A DNA stretch of 64,000 nucleotides. It comes from Bacteroidales bacterium (lineage in GTDB: Bacteria; Bacteroidota; Bacteroidia; Bacteroidales; UBA932). Below the pieces are notes generated by a model. It saw only the letters and a list, made by a program, of their open reading frames with translations, ran no database searches and was not told the origin of the DNA. A program made the position numbers and the translations under genes. This document shows, in pieces, positions 34,696 through 43,723 of the stretch (position 1 is its first letter; each line of letters opens with the position of its first letter). The stretch is taken from contig JALCKZ010000001.1 in assembly GCA_022647615.1 (NCBI GenBank), positions 1,104,178 through 1,168,177 of the forward strand. Direction: 5' to 3'.

Positions 34696-35667
34696 ATGGC
34701 AACAAAAGCTAAGAAGGTGAAGAAAGCCCCCGCAAAAAAAGCGGCTCCTAAAAAAGTGGCTAAGAAGGTTGCAAAGAAAGTTGCTCCAAAAAAGAGCGCT
34801 AAGAAAGTTGCACCTAAAAAGAAAGTTGCAGTAAAGAAAGTTGCTGCAAAGAAACAGGTAAAGAAAGTTGTTAAGAAACCCATGGTTAAGAAGGCTGCTG
34901 CAAAGAAGCCTGTAAAAAAAGTTGTCCCTAAGAAAGCGGCTGCAAAAAAGGTTGCTGCTAAAAAGCCTGTTAAGAAAGCTGCTGTAAAGAAGCAAGTTAA
35001 GAAGGTTGCTCCTAAAAAAGTTGTTGCCAAGAAACCTGTTAAGAAAGTTGCTCCAAAGAAACCGGTGGTTACAAAGAAAGCCGTTAAGAAAGTGGTAAAG
35101 CAAATTGTAAAAAAGGCTGCGGAGAAGAAAGAGGTTGTAAAGAAAGGTTTGAGCAAAGTTGTTAAGCAAGTTGAAGCAAAGGTAGAGAAAATGGTTGCTC
35201 CAAAACCGGCTGAAAAGCCAGTTGTAAAAGCTTCAAAAATAGAGGATAAGCCAAATATAAAAAAAGAGATAAAGATAGATGAGAATGGCCAGCCTCATGT
35301 TCAGGAGAGATACAGCGATGCTGATCTTCAGATGTTTAAAGAGGTTATCCTTAAGAAGCTTGCTCAGGCAAAAGATGACTATGAGATGTTGCGCGCTGCA
35401 ATGACTCACAGTACAAGCAATGATATTGAGGATACTTCTCCAACATTTAAAGTTCTGGAAGAGGGTGCTTCTTCTCTTAGCAAGGAGGAGAGCGGAGAGC
35501 TTGCCCAAAGACAGTATAAATTCATTCAATCTTTGGAGGCTGCGCTTGTAAGAATTGAGAACAAAACCTATGGAATCAGCAGAATATCAGGTAAATTGAT
35601 TCCAAAGGCAAGATTGCTTCTTGTCCCTCACGCAACTTTGAGCGTAGAGGATAAGAATAAACAATAA
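34696..35667 (+). CDS. TraR/DksA-family protein with a long lysine-rich, histone-H1-like N-terminus
   Basis: 323 residues. Residues 1 to about 165 are repeats of KK plus Ala/Val/Pro (for example VKKAPAKKAAPKKVAKKVAK), strongly basic and without predicted fold. Residues about 200-323 match the TraR/DksA core found between ileS and lspA in Bacteroidota: DADLQMFKEVILKKLAQAK, then RIENKTYGISRISGKLIPKA. The zinc-finger Cys that homologues carry in YGICR is Ser here, and no Cys is seen in that region, so zinc binding seems lost. It probably acts on RNA polymerase; the basic tail suggests DNA or RNA binding. Confidence 0.85.
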   Translation: MATKAKKVKKAPAKKAAPKKVAKKVAKKVAPKKSAKKVAPKKKVAVKKVAAKKQVKKVVKKPMVKKAAAKKPVKKVVPKKAAAKKVAAKKPVKKAAVKKQVKKVAPKKVVAKKPVKKVAPKKPVVTKKAVKKVVKQIVKKAAEKKEVVKKGLSKVVKQVEAKVEKMVAPKPAEKPVVKASKIEDKPNIKKEIKIDENGQPHVQERYSDADLQMFKEVILKKLAQAKDDYEMLRAAMTHSTSNDIEDTSPTFKVLEEGASSLSKEESGELAQRQYKFIQSLEAALVRIENKTYGISRISGKLIPKARLLLVPHATLSVEDKNKQ

Positions 35668-35683
35668 TACTCACCGCAGATAA

Positions 35684-36358
35684 ATGACAGATAAAAATAA
35701 AAAGTGGATAATAGCAGGGCTTGTAGTTCTGCTATTATTTATAGACCAGGCAATTAAGTTTTACGTTAAGCTTCACATGATGGTTGGGGAATCTATCCCC
35801 ATGTTTGGAACATCACAGTGGGCGCAGATTCTTTTTATTGAGAACAACGGAATGGCATTTGGAATGCAGCTTGGCGGAATTGCCGGCAAGTTGTTTTTGA
35901 GCTTGTTCAGACTTGTACTGATTGGTTTGATTATCTGGTATTTAAATGTGCTTATTACAAAGAAGAAAGCTCCGTGGGGAGTATTGATTGGCGGCACTCT
36001 TATTTTGATGGGAGCTATCGGGAATATGATAGACAGCACATTCTACGGGAAAATATTCTCGCAATCATCTTATACTAATGTTGCCTCCCTGGTTCCATTT
36101 GGAAACGGCTATGCTCCGCTGCTTTGCGGCAAGGTTGTGGATATGTTCTACTTTCCTGTATATCACACCGTTCTGCCATCATGGTTCCCGTTCTGGGGAG
36201 GACAGGATTTTGAATTTTTCCGTCCGATATTCAACTTCTCTGATGCATGCATAACCTGCGGAGTCCTGTATCTGATTATATTTCAGTACAAGTTTTTCTC
36301 AACTCAGCCGGCTTCCGCTTCTGATTCAAAACCAGAGGAGAAGAAAGAGGAGGAATAA
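35684..36358 (+). CDS. lspA: Lipoprotein signal peptidase (signal peptidase II)
   Basis: 224 residues, four membrane helices. Catalytic Asp candidates are D117 in GNMIDSTFYG and D187 in IFNFSDACI, and the conserved VVDMFYFP lies between them. It cleaves prolipoprotein signal peptides before the lipid-modified Cys. It is the third gene of ileS-TraR-lspA (16-base gap). The family is usually about 160 residues; Bacteroidota versions carry extra periplasmic loops as here, plus a charged tail (SKPEEKKEEE). Confidence 0.95.
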   Translation: MTDKNKKWIIAGLVVLLLFIDQAIKFYVKLHMMVGESIPMFGTSQWAQILFIENNGMAFGMQLGGIAGKLFLSLFRLVLIGLIIWYLNVLITKKKAPWGVLIGGTLILMGAIGNMIDSTFYGKIFSQSSYTNVASLVPFGNGYAPLLCGKVVDMFYFPVYHTVLPSWFPFWGGQDFEFFRPIFNFSDACITCGVLYLIIFQYKFFSTQPASASDSKPEEKKEEE

Positions 36359-36381
36359 TCTGTGAGGCAAGTAACCTTAAT

Positions 36382-36412
36382 TTTGCAAATGGCAAAAAAA
36401 CATTTACATTTG
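36382..36412 (+). promoter_or_regulatory. Consensus Bacteroidota promoter of tRNA-Ser
   Basis: TTTG (36382-36385), 19 bases, then TACATTTG (36405-36412), the best full promoter in the window. It lies 11 bases before the tRNA 5' end. Confidence 0.8.
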
Positions 36413-36423
36413 CACCCTCATTT

Positions 36424-36508
36424 GGAGAGATGGCAGAGTGGTCGATTGCGGCAGTCTTGAAAACTGTTGAGGTGCAAGCCTCCTGGGGTTCGAATCCCTA
36501 TCTCTCCG
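36424..36508 (+). tRNA. tRNA-Ser, anticodon TGA
   Basis: The acceptor stem GGAGAGA (36424-36430) pairs with TCTCTCC (36501-36507), with discriminator G at 36508. The anticodon stem CAGT/ACTG holds loop CTTGAAA, which gives TGA. A variable arm is present (GAGGTGCAAGCCTCC), as expected for a class II tRNA. The T-arm has GGTTCGAATCC. It reads UCA and probably other UCN codons. CCA is not encoded. Confidence 0.96.
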
Positions 36509-36540
36509 CTAAACAGCTCACAACGAGCAAGTTACAAGGT

Positions 36541-36580
36541 TAAACCCGCTTATGCCCAAAGAGATAAGCGGGTTTATTTT
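36541..36580 (+). terminator. Rho-independent terminator after tRNA-Ser
   Basis: TAAACCCGCTTAT (36541-36553) pairs perfectly with ATAAGCGGGTTTA (36564-36576) around a 10-base loop, followed by TTTT. It ends 11 bases before the EamA gene, whose transcription start must then be close to its ATG or use read-through. Confidence 0.85.
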
Positions 36581-36591
36581 TGGTCCTAATC

Positions 36592-37533
36592 ATGGCAGAC
36601 GGTAAAGTTATAAGGGGTCACATTAGCATTTTTTCTGCGTGTCTTATCTGGGGTCTTATGTCTCCGATAGGAAAAGACGCCATGAACAACGGCATTGCCG
36701 GTATAGACATGGTGGCTTTTAGAGTGATAGGTGCGGCCGTTCTTTTCTGGATTGCATCTCTTTTTTTTGGGCGGAAAAAAGCATTATCAAAGAACAATGG
36801 AAGCGGGAATACAAAGGTTCCTCCGCGCGATTTGGGAATGCTGGCGCTGGCAGCTCTGCTTGGACTTGTATGTAATCAATGTTGCTTCACTATAGGTCTG
36901 AGTATCACATCTCCCATAAATGCAAGCATTATTACAACAACATTACCCATCATAACGATGGTTCTTGCAGCCATCTTTTTAAAGGAGCCTGTGACGGGAA
37001 AGAAAATAATCGGAGTTGTGTGCGGAGCAGCTGGAGCATTGATTTTAATTCTGGCAAGCGCAAGAGCAACTGGTTCTAAATCAGGAAATTTGCTGGGTGA
37101 TATCCTTTGCCTTGTATCCCAAATCTCCTTTGCCTGCTATCTTACTATATTCAAAAGACTTATACAGAAATATGATATAATCACCTTTGAAAAATGGATG
37201 TTTCTGTTTGGCTCATTGATGATCATTCCTCTAGCTTTCAGCCACCTGATGGCATTGCAATGGAGCGCAATATCTGTAAAGACGTGGGGCGAGACTGCAT
37301 TCGTTGTTGTTGGTGCTACCTTCTTTGCATACATATTTATGATTACGGGACAAAAGGTTTTAAGACCAACTATCGTGAGCATGTACAATTATGTGCAGCC
37401 CATAGTTGCCTGTGTAGTAAGCATTATCGCGGGCCTTGCAGTTTTTGGATGGCTGCAGGGCGCCGCGATACTTCTTGTCTTTGCCGGAGTCTTCTTAGTA
37501 ACCGTCAGCAAGGGGACAGCTGTGGAAAAATAA
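36592..37533 (+). CDS. EamA/DMT-family permease
   Basis: 313 residues from the ATG at 36592; an upstream in-frame TTG lies in the terminator tail. There are ten hydrophobic helices in two EamA halves: IFSACLIWGLMSPIGKDAM opens the first, and GDILCLVSQISFACYLTIFK opens the second. The family exports metabolites such as amino acids; the substrate is unknown. It is convergent with the minus-strand operon that follows, with only 36 bases between. Confidence 0.9.
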   Translation: MADGKVIRGHISIFSACLIWGLMSPIGKDAMNNGIAGIDMVAFRVIGAAVLFWIASLFFGRKKALSKNNGSGNTKVPPRDLGMLALAALLGLVCNQCCFTIGLSITSPINASIITTTLPIITMVLAAIFLKEPVTGKKIIGVVCGAAGALILILASARATGSKSGNLLGDILCLVSQISFACYLTIFKRLIQKYDIITFEKWMFLFGSLMIIPLAFSHLMALQWSAISVKTWGETAFVVVGATFFAYIFMITGQKVLRPTIVSMYNYVQPIVACVVSIIAGLAVFGWLQGAAILLVFAGVFLVTVSKGTAVEK

Positions 37534-37569
37534 ATTTGCCTTAGCGCATTTAATTATCCGGATTCTAGT

Positions 37570-38511
37570 CTATATAAATTGGATGCTAGGATGGCCGATT
37601 CCGCTTAATTGTTCGCTCAAAGAAATAACATTAGGAATTCTATCAATTCCTTTAAACGCCTCATTCAGCACTTTGCCTTGTTCTGCAGATTTTAATTGTG
37701 TAGGGGAAGGGTTTTTACCTATGAGTAAACAAGGTACACAGCAAACTCCATGCAGCATGCCGGGATTAATTTTTGCAATCTGCGGAATTAAATAAAACAA
37801 TTTAAGATTTGCCGCGCTTGCTGCGTCAACCGCTGCGTGAGCAAGAGATTGGTTCCTTAAGAGCTCACCTAATTTATCAGATGCGCTTGCTTTGTCTCCG
37901 CACATAAATGCCAGGGATGACGCCTGAATAATATACTCCGAATAGGATTGCAGAATTTCACTATTTAGCTGACGTTGTTTTACAAAATCATTCATCTTTA
38001 ACGTAAAGGCATTCAAATCATTAAGACGATAATTCATCAGCTGGAACAGATTAAGAGCCTGGCTTAAGTCCAAACTAAGATTGGCAACTTTTTTCTTGTT
38101 GCTCACATTGCCAAGTCCCTTTAAGTCCTTCTCCAGCAGTGCCGTCAGCTGTTCGCCTATTCCCATCACTTCATTCATCGGGTCAATATAATTTTCCAGC
38201 CCTTTAACTACGCCTATTTTTTGTTTTAGGGTCACGATAGATGCCGTTGTGGCTTTTGCCTGAACATATAAAGTCGCGTAGCCGGAAATTAATTTATTCC
38301 TGTAAGCGGTGTCTGTTTCAAACTTCTCAACTAGCTGAACATCAGCAGGAGAAGTTAATTGTTCCTGATGTTTGTTTGCGCGCCCGATTAGTCCGGAATC
38401 TCCGGTTGAAAGTCCTAGCTGTGCAAATGGGAATCCCAGCAATACACCAACAACGTATGCAAAAATTGCAACTACGATAATCCAAAGAATGTTTTTCTTT
38501 TTAGTGTCCAT
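37570..38511 (-). CDS. Coiled-coil membrane protein, paralogue of the protein at 42575-43723
   Basis: 313 residues. A short basic N-terminus precedes one membrane helix (about 9-29, ILWIIVVAIFAYVVGVLLGF), then GFPFAQLGL. The soluble part is mostly helical (about 60-230) with sequence shared with the paralogue, such as RANKHQEQLTSPADVQL and LSLDLSQALNLFQLMNYRL. No known domain is recognised. It is the last gene of a four-gene minus-strand operon with PrsW-like and metallopeptidase genes. One membrane helix and a long extracytoplasmic helical body suggest a scaffold or substrate role; this is inference. Confidence 0.7.
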   Translation of the reverse strand: MDTKKKNILWIIVVAIFAYVVGVLLGFPFAQLGLSTGDSGLIGRANKHQEQLTSPADVQLVEKFETDTAYRNKLISGYATLYVQAKATTASIVTLKQKIGVVKGLENYIDPMNEVMGIGEQLTALLEKDLKGLGNVSNKKKVANLSLDLSQALNLFQLMNYRLNDLNAFTLKMNDFVKQRQLNSEILQSYSEYIIQASSLAFMCGDKASASDKLGELLRNQSLAHAAVDAASAANLKLFYLIPQIAKINPGMLHGVCCVPCLLIGKNPSPTQLKSAEQGKVLNEAFKGIDRIPNVISLSEQLSGIGHPSIQFI

Positions 38512-38573
38512 ATTATTTGATATTTAGGTTATTTTATTTTCATGCAAGTTAATTTCATTTTTTAAATTAACGG

Positions 38574-39569
38574 TTAAGACATGGAGTCAATCTTCCACTC
38601 ATTAAGCCTGCTCTGTTTAACAATTGGAGTTAGAGTCATTTGTGCCGTAGCTCCTATTTGCTTTTTTAATGTATTAAATTCCAGTACTTTATCTGATGTT
38701 TCCTTATTTTTAACTATCGGGAACCCGGCCTCCGCCCTCATCATATTTGTTTTGCTTGCAAGTGATAATTCATAATAGAGTCTTACGTAGCAAAACATAT
38801 CAAAAAAACACTCCGGCTTAAATTGTTCCTTTACGGACATCATAAATTGTCCCGCTTTGGAATTTGAAAAAGTCCCGTTTTTCATTGCCGCAAGCATTTT
38901 TACTTCAGAGGAGAGTTCATCTTCTATCCAATTGCCTATGCTTTTTTCATTATACGAGAAAAGCACTATAGTCCAAATAGATACAGTGAGCAAGGTAACA
39001 AATAGAAGCAGCATTGGGGAAAGAAGAGGATGGGCGGCTACATTATTTAAATTATACAAAATATGCAGCATCATTGCAGGAATCAGAGCTAGAGGGAAAA
39101 AAGCATAAGGTGATTTTTTCTTGTTGGCAATCCAGCTCATTATCACTGCAGTACTTATTACTCCTCCGCAGTGCATAATCGCAGTACCCAAGCCCCTTAC
39201 GAGTGCTGTCCCTACAACTATATCTGGATTGAAATAGATGTACAGAATATTCTCTAAAAATGAAAAACCGGCACCTATTGCTGCGCCATACAAAGCTGCA
39301 TCAATAAAAAATGCGCAGCGGCGGTGCTTGAGCAGAACCAGTATCCATGCTCCCTTTATAACCTCCTCAATTATAGGGTCTCCAATTGTTCCGGCAGAAG
39401 GTGCTATGGCTCCAAGTCCTCTTATTACAAAGTAAGCAATCGGGACTGAGATAATGCCAAAACCAAATGAGAGCAACAGCACGTCCTTTCTCACCAAGGA
39501 AAAGCTGTCCAACCATAACAGTACAAGGATGAACAAAATAGGTGGCAGAAGGGCTATAAGGTAGAGCAT
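38574..39569 (-). CDS. PrsW-family intramembrane metalloprotease-like protein
   Basis: 331 residues, about eight membrane helices in the first 220. Family motifs are all present: EEVIK (68-72), FSFLEN (102-107) and IMHCGG with His133. The last 110 residues are soluble and mostly helical. PrsW-type (CPBP/APH-1-related) proteins cut membrane substrates in regulated proteolysis. It lies between the two coiled-coil paralogues in the same operon, which makes their single membrane helices candidate substrates; this is a guess. Confidence 0.87.
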   Translation of the reverse strand: MLYLIALLPPILFILVLLWLDSFSLVRKDVLLLSFGFGIISVPIAYFVIRGLGAIAPSAGTIGDPIIEEVIKGAWILVLLKHRRCAFFIDAALYGAAIGAGFSFLENILYIYFNPDIVVGTALVRGLGTAIMHCGGVISTAVIMSWIANKKKSPYAFFPLALIPAMMLHILYNLNNVAAHPLLSPMLLLFVTLLTVSIWTIVLFSYNEKSIGNWIEDELSSEVKMLAAMKNGTFSNSKAGQFMMSVKEQFKPECFFDMFCYVRLYYELSLASKTNMMRAEAGFPIVKNKETSDKVLEFNTLKKQIGATAQMTLTPIVKQSRLNEWKIDSMS

Positions 39570-39606
39570 AAATTTGTTTAGTATCTAAGTAAAAAATATT
39601 GCGCTT

Positions 39607-42552
39607 TTACAGTGTAAGCAACTTTAGAGAGAACATCCAGCGTCCCTTGTTTTTATCAAATCCGTGCAGCATGCGGGCATATCCTACGCTCCATGTTGTT
39701 TTAAGATAAGAGAATAGCACAAGTTCCAAAGAACATTGTCCTCCAACGTTTATGTAATTTTCTCTATTGCTGTTGAAAGGGTCTGTAGCCAAAAAAGTAC
39801 TGTAAGCTGTAAATTGCAGATTTCTAGGATAAAACGTAGGAAGTCCTATGTTGCTGAAACGGATAGGGGGTGCAATTATCTCTCCGGTCAGCTTGCCATA
39901 TTCCCGTGCTGAAATCTCATCAATTTTTGCGCCCGGCATAGCCTCAGAACTTCTATACAAGAAAGCGCTTTGGTAATCTACATAGTTATTGCGAAATCCT
40001 CCAAAATACGTGTATCCAAAACTTGAATTCTTATCTCCAAAAACTTTTCCGGCAGCGCCCCTAAGCCAGAAAGACATATTGCGCACTCCGGGGATAGGGA
40101 AGCCTTTGTCATAAGTAGCATCTACCTGAGAGAAAAATTTTCCTCCTACCAGAAAAGTGCTGAATGTTGCGGAGCAACTGTATCCCGCCTCATATTGAGC
40201 AGCTCCGGAAGTTGCCATAAGTTTGCTGGCGCTTATGCCTAAAGTGGCTGATTGCATGTTGTTTACATCAACAGCGATATTTTGGTAAAGAGGCATTGCG
40301 TCCAACATTCCGTATGTAGAAATATTAGCATACCATGTCCAGTTGAACGGCTCTCTTAAGATGTGGGGGCGTTTGTATGTAATCCCGACAGAATATCCGG
40401 CTCTTCCAACTTTTGTTGGGCCGAATAAATCATAAAAATCACACTTGTTAAAATATGCATCCGCACTCCAAAATCCGTATGACCAATTTGCTCCAATATG
40501 TATTTTTTTCCATGTCTTATAATTGCTCCATGGAGAAACACCTGCAAATAGCTTAAGACTATGATAACCAAGAGGATCAGAGAAATTCATTCTGTATCCT
40601 GCAACAATGGTATTTTTAAATCCCGCTATATCCGGATATGCGCCGTTAAGACTTAATTTTTTAATAGAGCTGTAGTTCTCAACGTCAGTGTTGTATTTAA
40701 CTGTATCGGGCAGAGCGCGAATATCCTTTACCATTTTTGTCCAATCTTTTAGGACAGGATTTTTATCATAAGCCTCTTGTCCAAGAAAAGCAATTGGGTT
40801 TGCCTCTGTTAATATTTTCCTCTTAAGAGTTACCGGCTGCAATCCTTCATGGAAAAATTGCATTGCAAATAGTGAATCTTTCCCATACTCAACTGGTGAG
40901 TAAATGCCTGTTTCAACGTTAGTTAGCAAATCAAACTTTCCGGTTTTCCGGTTGATTTGCCATAAGTTTCCAACACCTGTATAATAAGAAGTTCCAATTA
41001 CACATGAGTCATCCAAGGAGTAATCAAATTGATTTAAAGTAGTGCCGGGGTCTCTGAATATAGTCTTATATTCCAAGTGTCCAAGGTCCATCCCCCTAAC
41101 ATCAAATTCAATTAAAGATTGCTCGCCGTCAAGACTGTTAAGGCATCCCATAATTGTTTTCCCGTCGTGAGAAATAGCAAGATCGCTCAAAACTTCTCCA
41201 AGCTGGAAGCTGTACAGCGTAACCATTTTGCTCAAGTCCTTGTTGTAGTATAGCAAAGTTGTTTTTCCCTCATTATGCATAAGGCCGTACAATCTATTAT
41301 TTGCTTTATCGTATGCAATAGATGAAACACGGGTTAAATACTTCTGCTGCAGTTTTTTACCTGTTCCCATGTCGTAAACCGCAAGTCCTCTGAAAGCGTT
41401 GTTCTGAGTAGTTACAAATAAGCGGTCTCCCTCCTCATCAACGGCTATATAGCATACGTCATAAAGAGTGCTGCTCTCAACCGGCGCAAGCTTTCTAGTC
41501 TTTCCGGTCTCACTGTTAATTGCGCATACGTAGCCAAGTTCCCCGGGGTGATTTACACCCACAACAAATTCTTTTCTTTTGCTGTTGTACACCACATTAG
41601 AGGCAGAACCCATATTGCGTGAAGTAAGGAACTTTGTCTCTGTAATTGGGTATCTTGCAATAGAATCCAAATTTTTTTGCTGAAAAACTTTTTCATAATC
41701 TCTCCATTCATTCCATACAGAGGAGAGACTTTTGCCATATACATTTTTGAACTGGTTAATAAATGTAGTGCGGGTGCCGTCTTTCCTGTTAAAGAACATC
41801 ATCATTTTTTCAACTCCATATTTGTCTGCCAGATAATTAACGAATCTGGTGCCGTACAAATAGGAGTTGGCGCCAACTTGGAAATCTTTTGCAGTGCCCT
41901 CTGCATCAAGTCCCGTGACAGTGTATAAAGTCTGGTTATCTTTAATAAGCGTGCGGAAAAACATCTCATCGTAATTGCCCATGGATCTGCCTACTCCGCC
42001 GTTTAACCATGTTTCCATAAAAATTGCAATGCCCTCCTGGTACCACCTTGGAGAGTACCATCTTGGAGTTGTCAGGAAGCTCGCGACAGCTGAAAGGGGC
42101 GAATGGGCATCAGTTCCAACTTTGCCCAGAAAAACTTTGCGCCATATCTCATCCGGAGAGGCCGTTTTATCACACATTGCTATGTGTGTTTCCTCATGGT
42201 TGAATATATCCTGAAATCTCTCCGTATTAGGCATTATGTTGTAATGCAGACTTGGAGGCGCAACATAGACTGAAATAAAATTATACGGGGTAACGCATGC
42301 TCCTCCGTTGCCGTCGTCTTGTAAATCATTCAGAAACAGATATGTTTTTTTAGGACGGTATCCCCAAAGATTTGCATGAGCGTTATAGGCTCTGTCATAA
42401 GTCTTTAGGATGTATGGAACAAATGGCGAGAGATAATCTCCCGCCATTATTATGTTCACGTGGTCATTTTCTACTTGCTTAAGAAACTTCTGCGCGGAAA
42501 GCTGAATGCACAAGCCCAAAAGTGCCGTAAGCAGCAGCAATTTTTTTAACAT
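39607..42552 (-). CDS. Secreted metallopeptidase (HExxH) with beta-propeller-like repeats and a barrel-like C-terminus
   Basis: 981 residues. Signal peptide MLKKLLLLTALLGLCIQLSA. The N-terminal third carries HEETH (119-123) and WYQEGIAIFME, whose Glu173 would be the third zinc ligand, so it is a gluzincin-like active site. Residues about 300-620 have TolB/propeller-like repeats (VDEEGDRLFVTTQNNAFRGL, DLAISHDGKTIMGCLNSLDG). The last 330 residues are rich in alternating aromatic strands and end MFSLKLLTL, as outer-membrane barrels do. It is probably anchored in the outer membrane. It is cotranscribed with PrsW and both paralogues. Confidence 0.8.
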   Translation of the reverse strand: MLKKLLLLTALLGLCIQLSAQKFLKQVENDHVNIIMAGDYLSPFVPYILKTYDRAYNAHANLWGYRPKKTYLFLNDLQDDGNGGACVTPYNFISVYVAPPSLHYNIMPNTERFQDIFNHEETHIAMCDKTASPDEIWRKVFLGKVGTDAHSPLSAVASFLTTPRWYSPRWYQEGIAIFMETWLNGGVGRSMGNYDEMFFRTLIKDNQTLYTVTGLDAEGTAKDFQVGANSYLYGTRFVNYLADKYGVEKMMMFFNRKDGTRTTFINQFKNVYGKSLSSVWNEWRDYEKVFQQKNLDSIARYPITETKFLTSRNMGSASNVVYNSKRKEFVVGVNHPGELGYVCAINSETGKTRKLAPVESSTLYDVCYIAVDEEGDRLFVTTQNNAFRGLAVYDMGTGKKLQQKYLTRVSSIAYDKANNRLYGLMHNEGKTTLLYYNKDLSKMVTLYSFQLGEVLSDLAISHDGKTIMGCLNSLDGEQSLIEFDVRGMDLGHLEYKTIFRDPGTTLNQFDYSLDDSCVIGTSYYTGVGNLWQINRKTGKFDLLTNVETGIYSPVEYGKDSLFAMQFFHEGLQPVTLKRKILTEANPIAFLGQEAYDKNPVLKDWTKMVKDIRALPDTVKYNTDVENYSSIKKLSLNGAYPDIAGFKNTIVAGYRMNFSDPLGYHSLKLFAGVSPWSNYKTWKKIHIGANWSYGFWSADAYFNKCDFYDLFGPTKVGRAGYSVGITYKRPHILREPFNWTWYANISTYGMLDAMPLYQNIAVDVNNMQSATLGISASKLMATSGAAQYEAGYSCSATFSTFLVGGKFFSQVDATYDKGFPIPGVRNMSFWLRGAAGKVFGDKNSSFGYTYFGGFRNNYVDYQSAFLYRSSEAMPGAKIDEISAREYGKLTGEIIAPPIRFSNIGLPTFYPRNLQFTAYSTFLATDPFNSNRENYINVGGQCSLELVLFSYLKTTWSVGYARMLHGFDKNKGRWMFSLKLLTL

Positions 42553-42574
42553 GTCCTTTGAGAATAATTGATAT

Positions 42575-43723
42575 TTACGGATTTAGAGGTTTGTATCTTT
42601 CTTGTCTGCCCATGCCTTTGCCTGCATTTGTAGCTACGTTCATTATAGCGCCGGTCATTTCTGAGGTAAGTGAAACAAGCGGTTTAAATTTTTCAATTCT
42701 TCCAACGCCTCCCATCTGAGACATTTTCAATGACATGCTGCCAGCATCCCTGGACATTAGGATTGGCTCCACGGTAATCATGCCAATCGTAGATGAGTTA
42801 GCAGCATTTTTGCCAACCATAGCTGAGTTAGCAGCATTTTTGCCAGCCATAGCGGAGTTAGTAGCGTTTTTGCCAACCATAGCTGAGTTAGTAGCACCTT
42901 GCCCAACCATAGCTGAGTTAGTCTGTAAGTTTAAAAAGATATCTTTTATGACACCTGCAGCTCTCTGGCCGCAATTGCTTCTCAGGTTGACACTTCCTGC
43001 TACTGCTGCATAATTTAGGGCGGCATTTTTAGTTGCAGCCATAGAAATTCCGGACATGCCGGCTGCTTTTCCAAAAAATCCCAAAGTCCTTTTAGCTCTT
43101 GCATTATCTCCGCATGATGAGGCAATGTCAGAGGACTCTACAAGAAATTCTGAATATGTTTTAAGAACATCATCATTAATTTTTTTCTGTGCGCCCAGTT
43201 GCTGTGTCTTCTCTGAGAACTCTTCCAAGTCCGCAAGACGGCTGTTCATAAGCTGGAACAGGTTAAGAGACTGGCTCAGCTTAAATGTTAAATTATCTGC
43301 AGGTTTTTTCTCGCTTACAGCTTTAAGCCCTTGTAAACCACCCTCTAACGTAGTTGCAAGCTGATTGCCAACCTCAGTTATCTCATTCATTGTAACAGAG
43401 TATGAAGCAAGTTCTTTTACGGAACCTGTCTCCTTTTTCAAAGATTCTATTGTTGCAAGTGTTGCCTTTGTCTGGACATATAAAATGCCATACCCGGCAG
43501 TAAGAGTGTTGCGGTAATTGGAATCTGACTGATACTTTTCTGCAAGTTTTAAATCAGCCGGTGAGTTAACAAGTTCCTGTTGTTTGTTTGCGCGTCTGAT
43601 GCCGCCTAAATCTCCAGAGGTTAATCCTCCCTGGGAAAAAGGAAATCCTAGGAAAGCTCCAATAACATAGGCTAGGATTGCAGTTAACACAATCCAGAGA
43701 ACATTTTTTTGCTGTGTTTTCAT
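42575..43723 (-). CDS. Coiled-coil membrane protein with a ten-residue tandem repeat, paralogue of 37570-38511
   Basis: 382 residues. N-terminal membrane helix about 9-29 (LWIVLTAILAYVIGAFLGF) is close to that of the paralogue, as are RANKQQELVNSPADLKL and LTFKLSQSLNLFQLMNSRL. Residues about 267-314 are four and a bit copies of a ten-residue unit (KNAANSAMVG). The C-terminal tail ends RQERYKPLNP. It is the first gene of the operon; start chosen because the membrane helix follows directly. Function is unknown. Confidence 0.75.
   Translation of the reverse strand: MKTQQKNVLWIVLTAILAYVIGAFLGFPFSQGGLTSGDLGGIRRANKQQELVNSPADLKLAEKYQSDSNYRNTLTAGYGILYVQTKATLATIESLKKETGSVKELASYSVTMNEITEVGNQLATTLEGGLQGLKAVSEKKPADNLTFKLSQSLNLFQLMNSRLADLEEFSEKTQQLGAQKKINDDVLKTYSEFLVESSDIASSCGDNARAKRTLGFFGKAAGMSGISMAATKNAALNYAAVAGSVNLRSNCGQRAAGVIKDIFLNLQTNSAMVGQGATNSAMVGKNATNSAMAGKNAANSAMVGKNAANSSTIGMITVEPILMSRDAGSMSLKMSQMGGVGRIEKFKPLVSLTSEMTGAIMNVATNAGKGMGRQERYKPLNP
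42781..42924 (-). repeat. 30-bp tandem repeat inside the coiled-coil membrane protein gene
   Basis: Four complete 30-bp units (42781, 42811, 42841 and 42871) and a 24-base partial copy. Each encodes ten residues, with NSAMVGKNA in the best copies. The copies differ by a few bases each. Copy number changes would keep the frame. Confidence 0.9.

Noticed and set aside
34674..35169. Two long minus-strand frames opposite the lysine-rich tail
   Set aside because: They are Phe/Leu-rich mirror images of AAG/AAA/GTT codon runs, an artefact of low complexity.
36359..36591. Search for more tRNA genes beside tRNA-Ser
   Set aside because: Only one cloverleaf and its terminator are present.
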